In this document: one piece after another, positions 30,501 to 36,254 of the stretch
Layout: every line of letters begins with the position of its first letter
How positions within the stretch are numbered: the first letter of the stretch is position 1
NCBI RefSeq assembly: GCF_006438875.1
Contig: NZ_RCZH01000022.1
Location: 19,947-83,946, forward strand
Length of the DNA stretch: 64,000 bases
Origin: Flavobacterium pectinovorum
GTDB taxonomy: Bacteria; Bacteroidota; Bacteroidia; Flavobacteriales; Flavobacteriaceae
Reading direction: 5' to 3'
The notes under the pieces: generated by a model
The model's database searches: none
What the model saw: the letters and a program-made list of their open reading frames with translations, nothing else
What the model was told of the DNA's origin: nothing
Position numbers and translations under genes: made by a program

Positions 30501-31433
30501 GAGGTTTTGTTTGAAGAGCATTCGAGTTCGTTTTCTTCTCCTTATTTGTTTAATGGGAAGGAATTAGATAGGGAAACGAATTTGAGTTATTATGGGGCTA
30601 GGTATTTGGACATGAAGACTTCGCTTTGGTTGAATGTTGATCCAAAAGCAGAAAAATACCCTGATATAGGTTCGTATGTTTTTGTAGCAAATAATCCTAT
30701 TAACGCTATTGATCCAAATGGAGAGGATATAGTTTTCTTTAATACTCAAGGTGCTGAAATTCATCGTATAAAGAATGATAAAGTATTTGAAACATATGTT
30801 TCTAATAATAGAGGTTCAATATATCCGGGGACATCTCCATTTGGAGCTTTTGTTCAAGTGCCTATGCCTAAAACGATACAGACTTATACAGATGGCAATG
30901 GTAATACTAAAAATACAACAGGTTCTAAGTATCAGAAATATGATTACATGATAGCGGCACTTACATATATTTTTAATCAAAATAAAGAAATGGACATTGT
31001 ACCAACAACTGGTGGTAAAATGTTATCAGATGCATCAAGTAAAGTTCCTGAGTTAGATCCAACAATTGTAAAAGGGATAATTATGGAAGAAACTGTTATG
31101 GGAAGTGGTAAAAGTGGAGGAAGTAATGATCCAACTCAAGATATAATGCAATCAAATGTCTATTATAGCTCAACAAGTAATGATTGGAATTCTGATAAAA
31201 AGCAATTCGGATTAACCAAAGGTGGTGGAGCTACTCCAGCACAAAGTATCAAAGCTGGTATTGGTATTTTATTCCAGAAAGGTTTGAGAGATCCGGATAA
31301 TGGAGGACTTACTCAAACAAAAAATTGGTTTGGAGGAGAACAATGGGAAAATGCAATTAGAGATTATAATGGTTCAAAAAGAAAAGAAGATTATAAAGAA
31401 GATGTAATAAAAATGGTTAATGAAGCTCAATAA
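21582..31433 (+). CDS. Giant SpvB/Rhs polymorphic toxin with Sec signal and lysozyme-like C-terminal tip
   Basis: A 3283-residue protein from the ATG at 21582; the in-frame TTG at 21555 is less likely. Order: signal peptide (MKNKIIILVFLIGSFLFA); beta domains with an IPFDKKAIPEGY segment near 345; SpvB-like domain (about 425-540, SPLVGIQSIAPPSANGRG); FG-GAP/VCBS-type repeats (DLDGDGLPDK near 812, then copies such as DFNGDGLTD, DINGDGLPD and DIDGDGNLD) with TcdB-middle-like sequence; many YD repeats (about 2190-2780, e.g. YDGLGRQTTSYY); a Pro-rich linker; the Rhs core (FHPDHLGST near 2945 to IDPNGED near 3046). The last 235 residues are an SLT/lysozyme-like domain: LDPTIVKGIIMEET with Glu3169/3170, then SIKAGIGILFQKGL and AIRDYNGS. 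It probably attacks peptidoglycan. The tip call is by motif only. Confidence 0.9.
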   Translation: MKNKIIILVFLIGSFLFAANFGPYKIASLFTQTTSEKETVISKTDSIGIYSSENKTTKSFNADIAEGIIGTKDESDIDDAYDNVFHLKVDVLPSNEEHAYLEYELYGYDQAASISRSLNNQPSIGGQFLSQNKNWTKQSELLSEKSLREGDNVLLFTAPEGVLNGYKIKNVRIVYKSAKPSFHYTLLKSENKLYIKGANFPSEIRKMSIGGIAIDVNQPEFELVLDAETAGKSILVTKETSTGIIINERLETNQFLKVERFRAIENAKERISKIVDFQIENKVAYKDFLAVFPVGALKNNVVVSVRGLRKIDVAPLNSAMVNVTGTNAGFRLLPHGTIFEKAVTLSIPFDKKAIPEGYTEKDINVFYFDENKRLWQEVTKDSLDIKQGIIKAKTTHFTDFIAGIIKMPESPETSGYTPTSIKDLKAASPLVGIQSIAPPSANGRGTASTGFSVSIPNGRGGMQPSLNLQYDSDGGHSWAGMGWDISAPTVSIETRWGAPRYDASKETETYSIAGEQLIPNSHRVDWVGRTTDKQFYPRREGAFQQIIRKGSSPKNYYWVVKDKSGVTSYYGGTDSGLSSDGVLQDANGNIGHWALCLQVDLKGNTVTYEYDKKDGELYLKKIYYTGFGAEKGNYSVTFVKSGDLGETVRPDVQISARLGFRQLNDQLLRKIEVRYKDDMIRSYELNYTLGAFKKTLLKSVSEYDSESKLFYTNTLDYFDDIRDASGKYNPFGPEQTWSVPNDNLKNSSIPSFSDVLFSGKHSLVSSSEGSTAGVSYRIGVGLSLNSGSLKGFTVGGHGGNNWGSSDVAVILEDLDGDGLPDKVFKTKDGVYYRKNLSGTGQNSFGDLEALNISDVGYSKSTSFNWGVDLNLKYGNIGYEEQRSTNKTKVYFMDFNGDGLTDFVRNGQVYYNRLENGIPTFRNSSTGTPSPVFGGGNVTIPGFTTISAAEIEKQNPLHDVVRMWEAPAKGIVSVSHEYQLLEETTPERIKARAEYVNNAGTDKADGVRLYFQKGNQLIWNEAIGATDYSVKTKQNTAVSVEKGERLYFRVSSVKDGNFDTVNWDPIITYSQVKQYDRDSNGNLVDSDFTIASALKDVNAYSLAKYQASTDFFSSSPAGKVVPVAGNVLLNGILNKPVTSDHIKLVITKYYLDGANAPVVLFEKTFLANDVATFDLSTVSLPAFEDETQVTLALETETNINWQTISFIPTVTVPVIAGGTLEEVPLEVSHLLYNKREGNYAIPGVTSTVNGKVKLNILPVDLVLAPPFPAGTVNTYNGDVVISAKQNNVLLARKRYKLTTGTLIEVINSFDNAIDYPLAVAGIPIQLEVTVSNPLSTNILRNYPKLNALNIQVQVTDLKDIADLTDDVVSNSTTNDFAIYSLLNPDERTLGLYQHNWGGFVINGNLASDTIDQTLLKQSDAYNTEPDLNNTDPENYDGKGYEVANSYFVSLNPSYARSKWEGLEEGIYIKGQTIGTSRLGEDDIADYTDFTLPTLTGGSTSALDMINESKSKSISAGLSAGQANIGYSKSIDGDSYVTQTMSDFNGDRFPDYIRGGNVQLTAPVGSVSDEVINIGDNFSHSKTSSEGPNFGGSYSHGAPSNSLSVTIGKVSVKKDSAKGTASDEAEKGGNSISVSASKGKGEDRSTMLHSDINGDGLPDKISESGDVFLNTGYGFLPVEKWNFDSLNSGTSTDWSAGLGYSIKQGSISGGANYARSQSDSDESFMDINGDGLADKIKYVDDKMLVSLNLGGSFDAPIDYPRFAEMNQNKGVSYGFNANVSIDISIWLLRITPTIGGSKGWSTNRSEGTFTDIDGDGNLDYIISKDDGHLTAQLSNIKRTNKLKSVTNAAGNSYVVDYELLKPSYENPSAKWVMKSVDIFDGYVGDGIDHSIAKFRYEDGFHDRREREFYGFGKVIQEQIDAADNSVFSTTVQEFYNQDYFRKNLLKHSYTKDKNDKMRQESENEYSFIDVDTQTSVAVSDLNLPICDAKRIFVGLIHANQKVYEGGSDYLETNTFNTYDANGNITQYEDLGNGTADDKVTATISYYESTTPYYGGIPKQLEVYTTDGLRRKRATSIDTTTAEVTQIKNYSAADKIALTDIEYDTYGNLQKITGPANYNAQRMTLEYTFDEDNHQYMTAIKDAFGYQNKMEYDYRFGVVLKSTDRNDQSNIITLDAKGRPATIVAPYEIASGKPYTIAYEYFPEAKVPYAKTKNYDPELDKDIETFTYTDGLGRALQVKKTASLFTQAGSPDQEAQIVSGKVIYDGLGRQTTSYYPTTTTTVDNNFSTALSTVTPTTTEYDEVGRAVKVTLPDGSSNTTAFALEDYDGVPALHTTQTDALNKTSETYTDATGQNMASKQNDLLTKFETNALGETIKVTDAMDHITKSSYDWLGRRIEFTHPDAGTTTLQYDLAGNLTSRITQDIKNTVPNGGAIQYEYNFNRLESIKYPKNPQNNVQYNYGKADGTASRRGRLWFVQDASGGQEFFYGKLGEVEKEIRTLRITPTDVQTYISQFEYDTWNRIQKMTYPDGEVVDYTYNRAGNLQSMQGKKESHTYDYIKQLSYDEFEQRKYLKYGNGTETNYTYDDVLRRLQQLQVKSGARQVMNNSYSYDLVGNVLGIKNTAPIVNNTLGGTSNHEYQYDDFYRLKSAKATYQGEFTKASYELNMSYNKMHNITNKNLVHTVNNVQKGYVLDYNYDNELHPNAPNKIVETGKQEPRQYAYDGNGNPTSYTEEKSFRKMTWDEENRLMGINDNGRIHQYTYDASGERVIKSSGDSQNVAINGETAATIVHTDDYTGYVSPYFVISKGKFTKHYFEGAGRIVSKLGNGTFAQPLGITAGGVNYTKLTAEQQKALDAYVKSLGLPPGPPTQQGIYGTPEFTGDPYPSGVLKPVEENQEPPEGWPRNPIFNAPGDVPGPPVQFGPPIEPTTVKAGEGFTGIGMPENDIFYFHPDHLGSTSYITTRNGSISQHVEYIAFGEVLFEEHSSSFSSPYLFNGKELDRETNLSYYGARYLDMKTSLWLNVDPKAEKYPDIGSYVFVANNPINAIDPNGEDIVFFNTQGAEIHRIKNDKVFETYVSNNRGSIYPGTSPFGAFVQVPMPKTIQTYTDGNGNTKNTTGSKYQKYDYMIAALTYIFNQNKEMDIVPTTGGKMLSDASSKVPELDPTIVKGIIMEETVMGSGKSGGSNDPTQDIMQSNVYYSSTSNDWNSDKKQFGLTKGGGATPAQSIKAGIGILFQKGLRDPDNGGLTQTKNWFGGEQWENAIRDYNGSKRKEDYKEDVIKMVNEAQ
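30481..30643 (+). repeat. Rhs-core repeat, copy 1 (inside the giant gene)
   Basis: A 163-nt segment (tggagtatat to gttgatcc) that encodes EYIAFGEVLFEEHSS through WLNVDP. It differs from copy 3 by only two bases that I can find, and copy 2 shares about its first 127 nt. Confidence 0.9.
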
Positions 31434-31461
31434 GTGTATAATAAAAATTAAATAAGAAACT

Positions 31462-32079
31462 ATGTTTAATATTAAAGCAAATTTACTTTTGATTCTATTT
31501 GCTATTATTTATGGCTGTAATTTTTTTCAAGAAAAAAGTATAAAAATAAATAATACAAAAAATCAAGTAGTTAAAAATGAATTTATTGAGAAATCAATAG
31601 ATATAAGAAACGTAACAGATAGTGTTTTGCATTATATGTATCCTGATTCAAGCCAGATTTTTTTTAAGGAGGAAAAAAGTTTTTTTTCAGTATATAAATA
31701 TTTAAAAAATAATAGTGATAGAATATATTACGAAGTTTTGAAAAGTGAATTTGAATTAAATGATTCCGAATGTAGTAGTAGATTTAAAAAAGAAGATTCA
31801 CAATTAATTCCTCATGGAATTGATCTTGAATTAGCTGTTTTTAGTGATGGTAGTATTAAGTACAATAGTTATCCAGGTACAAAAAAAGTTCTATTTCTTA
31901 ATAAAAAAAGTAATCTTGTTTCATTATATCTTTCTGATAGTTTAGTAATTAAAGATGATAAAACAATAAATATTTATATTAACATTAGAGATAAGGTTTT
32001 CATTTCGGAATATAAATATGATTCAAGTAATCAACTTTTTATAAAAAAAAGCGAAAAATTATTTAAAGAAATAAAATAA
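31462..32079 (+). CDS. Predicted lipoprotein, candidate immunity protein for the lysozyme-like tip
   Basis: A 205-residue protein 28 nt after the giant toxin gene, with a lipoprotein leader (LLILFAIIYGC, Cys19). The body is Lys-, Asn- and Ser-rich and beta-rich, and the DNA is more AT-rich than the Rhs gene. No family is recognised. In Rhs systems the gene just after the variable tip normally encodes the immunity protein. A lipid-anchored, periplasm-facing protein fits a toxin that cuts peptidoglycan. Function is inferred from position and topology only. Confidence 0.72.
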   Translation: MFNIKANLLLILFAIIYGCNFFQEKSIKINNTKNQVVKNEFIEKSIDIRNVTDSVLHYMYPDSSQIFFKEEKSFFSVYKYLKNNSDRIYYEVLKSEFELNDSECSSRFKKEDSQLIPHGIDLELAVFSDGSIKYNSYPGTKKVLFLNKKSNLVSLYLSDSLVIKDDKTINIYINIRDKVFISEYKYDSSNQLFIKKSEKLFKEIK

Positions 32080-32156
32080 CCAAACTGAATTCTTTCAATT
32101 ACCGCAAGTATCTTGCTCATAAACGCAAAGAATATTGACAAAGAATAGAACAAAAG

Positions 32157-32193
32157 TAAAAACCTCACTGCACTGTATAGCGAGGTTTTTTTA
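32157..32193 (+). terminator. Terminator after the first immunity-like gene
   Basis: Inverted repeat aaaaacctc ... gaggttttttt with a T run, 78 nt after the lipoprotein stop. Confidence 0.65.
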
Positions 32194-32257
32194 TAGGTTT
32201 AAGATTGTCTTATTCTTGTTATAAACAAAGTTTTAAAGTAACTCTATCTCGCAACAA

Positions 32258-33166
32258 ATGGAGTATATCGCTTTTGGAGAGGTTTTGTTTGAAGAGCATT
32301 CGAGTTCGTTTTCTTCTCCTTATTTGTTTAATGGGAAGGAATTGGATAGGGAGACGAATTTGAGTTATTATGGGGCGAGGTATTATGAGAATAAATATAA
32401 TATTTGGTATGCCGTCGATCCACTTGCTGAAAAAATGCCAAACTATGGAGGATATGTTTTTAGTTTTAATAATCCGATGTGATTCATTGATCCTGATGGA
32501 CGTATGGCAGGACCAGGTGATGGTTTAGGTCCTGGAGGTGCACCTCCAGGAGAAGTAGTTGCAAAAAAACTACAACTATATATCTGAAACCAAATGAGAA
32601 TGGAAAAGGAATTCAAGTAATGGCGCCAGATGGTAAGTATCATAATTTTGATTCAAAACTTAATAAGTATACATATTCTGATGGCAAATCGCATAATGGT
32701 CAGCAGAAAAAAGCAGGAGTGTGGTCTGTTACCAATAAGGAGGGAAATTTCATGTGGAATAATGCAAAAGGAGAATTTGTATTAAATACTTCGGATAGAG
32801 GCGCTGCTCAAAATTCATTTCCCGGATTAGGTAATGTAGGGACTACATATGCTGGTGGAGATAATCCTAAAAATGGAAGAAATCCTATTAAATATGATTA
32901 TTCACAACCGCCACAAAATATTGCGGATTTTGGTGGGTTTTTACATGATAAAGCATATGATTCAAGTGGATTAGAAGGTGTTGGTGGAGTAATATCTCCT
33001 CAATCGACGAAAGCAAATAGATTACTTATTGATATGAGTAAGCAAATTCAAGCAATGTATAAAAATAAAGCAATAGATCCTTTTACTGGAGCACCTGTAT
33101 AAGATGACAAATGATGCTGCTGTAAATATGGTTAAAGCATTTGAAATAATTGAAATAGGTAAATAA
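32258..33166 (+). pseudogene. Orphan Rhs tip with decayed PLA2-like toxin domain
   Basis: A displaced C-terminal Rhs fragment. The start ATG 32258 begins EYIAFGEVLFEE, and the core continues to FNNPM, where TGA (32480-32482) interrupts NPM-stop-FIDPDG. Downstream, the run of seven A at 32563-32569 needs one more A to join the frame that continues as TTTIYLKPNENG and then from 32620 to 33102 (MAPDGKYHNF...). That segment ends in a compact domain, YDYSQPPQNIADFGGFLHDKAYD, with a His-Asp pair (residues 109-110 from 32620) and HDxxYD as in phospholipase A2-like folds. After TAA 33100 another frame (33104-33166, MTNDAAVNMVKAFEII) looks like its lost end. The PLA2 assignment is motif-based. Confidence 0.75.
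32259..32385 (+). repeat. Rhs-core repeat, copy 2 (partial)
   Basis: Starts tggagtatatcgctttt like copy 3 and tracks copies 1 and 3 closely until about 32385, where it changes to tattatgagaataaat. Five to ten bases differ from the other copies, so it is the most diverged of the three. Confidence 0.85.
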
Positions 33167-33168
33167 TT

Positions 33169-33651
33169 ATGAAAAAATATTTATTAATAGGAGTTTTAAG
33201 TTTGAATCTTTTGATTTCTTGTAATTTAGGATTTTCAGGAACGTTAGGAGGAGGAAATGTCTACAGATTTGATTGCGATAAAAATCAATTAAATTTTTAC
33301 CTGGATAGTATTGAAAAGAATAATGTTTCTTTGAGGATTCCAGAAGACTGGAAAATGTATGACGATTGGGACGAAACAGGATATAGTTTTTTACAAGGGA
33401 AGATTTTTTATATTAATGAAAAAAATGTTAATGTAGAAGAAATGTATTATGTCTCAGTTATTCCTCCACTTGAAAAAACTACTACTGCAGGAGTTTCAAT
33501 TAGATCAGTTTTTCGTGCAAAAGAATATTTATTAGGATGGAAAACTTTTGAAGATTTACCGAGATCAGAAAAAAAGGAAATTGAAGAACGGTTTAAAAAT
33601 AGAGTATTAAGTCAATTGCCTTTAAAAATATTATCGGTTGAAGAAAAATAG
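33169..33651 (+). CDS. Predicted lipoprotein, candidate immunity protein
   Basis: A 160-residue protein whose ATG is 2 nt after the last stop of the decayed tip. The leader has a lipobox (LNLLISC, Cys18). The mature part has an acidic, aromatic stretch (RIPEDWKMYDDWDETGYSF) and a C-terminal helical segment (LPRSEKKEIEERFKNRV). No family is recognised. Its position right after an orphan Rhs tip suggests a cognate immunity protein; lipid anchoring would place it where a membrane-lipid or envelope-directed toxin acts. It remains intact although its toxin appears broken, which fits retention for protection against neighbours. Confidence 0.7.
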   Translation: MKKYLLIGVLSLNLLISCNLGFSGTLGGGNVYRFDCDKNQLNFYLDSIEKNNVSLRIPEDWKMYDDWDETGYSFLQGKIFYINEKNVNVEEMYYVSVIPPLEKTTTAGVSIRSVFRAKEYLLGWKTFEDLPRSEKKEIEERFKNRVLSQLPLKILSVEEK

Positions 33652-33683
33652 GGTAGTGTTTATCCGGTTCTATCTCGCAGCAT

Positions 33684-34565
33684 GTGGAGTATATCGCTTT
33701 TGGAGAGGTTTTGTTTGAAGAGCATTCGAGTTCGTTTTCTTCTCCTTATTTGTTTAATGGGAAGGAATTAGATAGGGAAACGAATTTGAGTTATTATGGG
33801 GCTAGGTATTTGGACATGAAGACTTCGATTTGGTTGAATGTTGATCCTCTGGCGGAGAAAATGCAAAATATGGGAGCTTATGTGTACGCTTTTAATAGTC
33901 CTCTGACCGTTATTGATCCAGATGGTAAAGAAGGGATTGTCGTTTCAGGTCAACCAGGACCACATAAAAACAGAGAACATTTTTTAGTTAATGGATTGGA
34001 TAGGGTTAAAGGTGCTTTAAAACATCGACAATCAAAATCAGAAAAGGTTACTTGGCTAGTTTATAGTGATGGGTCAAAAGAAAATGGATATACTAAGGAA
34101 ACACTAGCAAAGTATGAAAAATTAGCAAATAAAGCTGGTGTGACAATGAAAGTTGTGTCTGATACTGATGAAATTATTGATTATGTAAATAATAAAACAG
34201 GAGGTAATTCAAGAGAAAATGATAAAATAACTAGCTTTTATTATGTTGGACATGCTACTCCTGGAGATTTAGATGCAGGATATACTGGTGGTTTGTTTGG
34301 ACAAGATTTTGATGCAAAAGATTTGAAAAGTAAAGCTTTTGCAAAAGGATCGTGGGTAAATGTTACAGCAGCTTGTAGAACTGCAGTAGGTGGAATTATT
34401 GAGGACAGTGTTGTTGATCAATTTAGTAAAAAATTAGATGCGACATCAACTGTGAATGGATCTAATGTAAGAACACAATTTGATGGAGGTGTTAGGACAG
34501 ATAGTGATTTATTAAAAGCAAATAAAGGAGAGCAAATAGTTAAAAAAGGGAAAAAAGATGATTAA
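33684..34565 (+). CDS. Orphan Rhs tip with clan CD (caspase-like) peptidase-type domain
   Basis: A 293-residue displaced Rhs C-terminus. The only usable start is GTG 33684, read in the frame of the Rhs core; seven upstream codons (ggt tct atc tcg cag cat) still spell the core's GSISQH. Residues 1-80 are the core through VIDPDGKEG. The variable domain (about 84-293) has SFYYVGHATPGDL with His190 and SWVNVTAACRTAVGG with Cys231. This His then Cys pattern, each after a hydrophobic strand and about 41 residues apart, matches clan CD peptidases (caspase/gingipain/CHAT fold). No signal peptide is present. Its stop overlaps the next start by 8 nt. The peptidase call is by motif, not by database match. 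Confidence 0.72.
   Translation: MEYIAFGEVLFEEHSSSFSSPYLFNGKELDRETNLSYYGARYLDMKTSIWLNVDPLAEKMQNMGAYVYAFNSPLTVIDPDGKEGIVVSGQPGPHKNREHFLVNGLDRVKGALKHRQSKSEKVTWLVYSDGSKENGYTKETLAKYEKLANKAGVTMKVVSDTDEIIDYVNNKTGGNSRENDKITSFYYVGHATPGDLDAGYTGGLFGQDFDAKDLKSKAFAKGSWVNVTAACRTAVGGIIEDSVVDQFSKKLDATSTVNGSNVRTQFDGGVRTDSDLLKANKGEQIVKKGKKDD
33685..33847 (+). repeat. Rhs-core repeat, copy 3 (orphan tip)
   Basis: A 163-nt segment equal in length to 30481-30643, with two visible differences (tatcgc/tatagc near the start and gattt/gcttt near the end). High DNA identity begins exactly at tggagtatat; before it the same amino acids (SISQHV) are encoded by different codons. Confidence 0.9.
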
Positions 34566-35064
34566 GAAATTTTTTATTGTGTTGCTTATAGTTGTATTTT
34601 TTTATTGTATGTATAAGCCGTTCGTAATCCAATTAAAGGGTAGTGAAACAGTTAGTTCTTTTAATTTAAAAACGGGTTCTGTTTTTAAATTAAAAGATTT
34701 TATAAAAGTGGATAAAATAAAAAAATGTAAAGTTTATTTAGTCTTGAACAACGAAGAAGTTGATAATTTAAATATTGATATTCCAAAATGGAATATATTA
34801 AAATGTGAAGATGAGAAAGTAATAGTTAATTTACTTAATTCGGAATTGAGTTATATAGGAGCTGATGTCTCTACAATACAAAGTAAGATTTATATATATT
34901 CTAAAAATAAGTTGATTTTTGAAAGTGAAATATCTTTAGATAAAAATTCAATAGGTTTACAAAATAGGGATTTGGGTTGGGTAAAGCCTTTACAAGATAA
35001 AGATTTTATAAATGTTTTTAGTCAGTTTAAGCGTTATAATTTACCTGTTTTAATTATTTGGTAA
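34558..35064 (+). CDS. Membrane-anchored candidate immunity protein
   Basis: A 168-residue protein whose ATG overlaps the stop of the orphan peptidase-type tip by 8 nt, so the two are probably translationally coupled. Residues 5-22 (FFIVLLIVVFFYCMYKPF) form one uncleaved membrane helix or signal anchor. The rest is a beta-rich, Lys-rich domain with repeated hydrophobic strands and ends in NLPVLIIW. No family is recognised. Coupling to an Rhs tip makes it the candidate immunity protein for that toxin. Confidence 0.72.
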   Translation: MIKKFFIVLLIVVFFYCMYKPFVIQLKGSETVSSFNLKTGSVFKLKDFIKVDKIKKCKVYLVLNNEEVDNLNIDIPKWNILKCEDEKVIVNLLNSELSYIGADVSTIQSKIYIYSKNKLIFESEISLDKNSIGLQNRDLGWVKPLQDKDFINVFSQFKRYNLPVLIIW

Positions 35065-35146
35065 ATTAGAAATTATATTTTTAAACTAGTACTAGCATAC
35101 CGCTTGTGAACTCAAAGAATATAGGCAAAGAATAGAATAAACACAA

Positions 35147-35173
35147 AAGCCTCACTGAAGCGAGGCTTTTTTT
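35147..35173 (+). terminator. Terminator after the third tip/immunity pair
   Basis: Stem aaaagcctc / gaggctttt with a short loop (actgaagc) followed by T residues. The flanking DNA is related to that around the terminator at 32157. Confidence 0.7.
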
Positions 35174-35265
35174 ATGTGTTTAGGATATTGTCTTATTTTA
35201 ATATAAATAAAGTTTCAAAGTGCCTTTTTAGTAAGTGTATGATATAAATTAAAAAACAAAAAAAT

Positions 35266-36162
35266 ATGAGAATTTGTTTAAAGTATGTCCCTATTGTACT
35301 TTGTTTATTTGTAATAAGTTGTAAACAAGTAAATAGAAATGTTACGTTTTTTAAAGATACAAAAGCTTATGATTTAGCTAAAGCTGTTGAAAAAGAAGAT
35401 TTAAATAAAGTAGAAAGCTTAGTCAAAAGCGATATAAAACTATTGGAAGTAATCGATCCTGTTTCAGGCTCTAATGTTTTAAGTTTAGCATTGACACTTG
35501 AAAATTTCGAATGCTTTAAGAAATTATTGGCATTAGGAGCTAATCCAAATTTCATTAACCCTATTACTAAACGAAGTGTTTTAATAGATGCGTGTACTTT
35601 TTACAGTAAACCAGAACCTTACACTATTGATTTAAGATATATTAGATTATTATTAGAGAAAGGAGCTAATCCAAATTACATTGTAGAAAATGATTTTACA
35701 GATAAAGAAGGAAATTATCACATGGCTACTTCTGCAATTCATGAAGCTAGTGCATTAGATCTGACAATGGTTAAAATCTTAATAAAAGCAGGAGCGAATC
35801 CTTATAAAAAATTGGAACAAAATCAAAGTCCTCCTTTTTCAAGTGCTTTAAAAGGATTTAAGAATAAATTCGAGATAACAAATTACTATATTGATAGTTT
35901 AAATGTTGATATTAATGAACCAATATCAATTAATGTACAAATGCCGTCTAATAAAGTGGTTAAGTTTTATATTCAAGATGAGGTCGTAAATAAGTACCTA
36001 TTAGCAAAAATAAAAGGAGATACTCTAGAAATTAATAAGTTAAAAAAAGAGAATAAAGAGATTGAAAAGGCTAATTCTGAAGGATGGAAATTTATTCTAA
36101 AACTTGAAAAGTTAGGAATTGATTTTAAAAATTATGAATATAAAAATAATGATTACGAATGA
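35266..36162 (+). CDS. Ankyrin-repeat lipoprotein
   Basis: A 298-residue protein with a lipoprotein leader (VLCLFVISC, Cys19) and several ankyrin-type helix-turn-helix repeats, seen best at LTLENFECFKKLLALGANPN, DLRYIRLLLEKGANPNYI and DLTMVKILIKAGANPYKK. A Lys/Glu-rich helical tail follows. Ankyrin repeats bind other proteins. Ankyrin-type proteins are among known immunity classes of polymorphic toxins, and this gene lies in the immunity tail of the Rhs locus, so an immunity role is a reasonable guess without direct proof. No Rhs tip precedes it directly. Confidence 0.78.
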   Translation: MRICLKYVPIVLCLFVISCKQVNRNVTFFKDTKAYDLAKAVEKEDLNKVESLVKSDIKLLEVIDPVSGSNVLSLALTLENFECFKKLLALGANPNFINPITKRSVLIDACTFYSKPEPYTIDLRYIRLLLEKGANPNYIVENDFTDKEGNYHMATSAIHEASALDLTMVKILIKAGANPYKKLEQNQSPPFSSALKGFKNKFEITNYYIDSLNVDINEPISINVQMPSNKVVKFYIQDEVVNKYLLAKIKGDTLEINKLKKENKEIEKANSEGWKFILKLEKLGIDFKNYEYKNNDYE

Positions 36163-36254
36163 TATTGGTTATTTCATCATAACAAAATTTCAAATTGCTT
36201 CTTTAGTTCGTGTTATGATATAAATTTGAAAAACTAAAAACATGAAAAATCCTC

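Noticed and set aside
32480..32482. TGA in the orphan Rhs tip as selenocysteine
   Set aside because: No SECIS-like hairpin is evident, the site is not a Cys position in Rhs cores, and other frame breaks follow.
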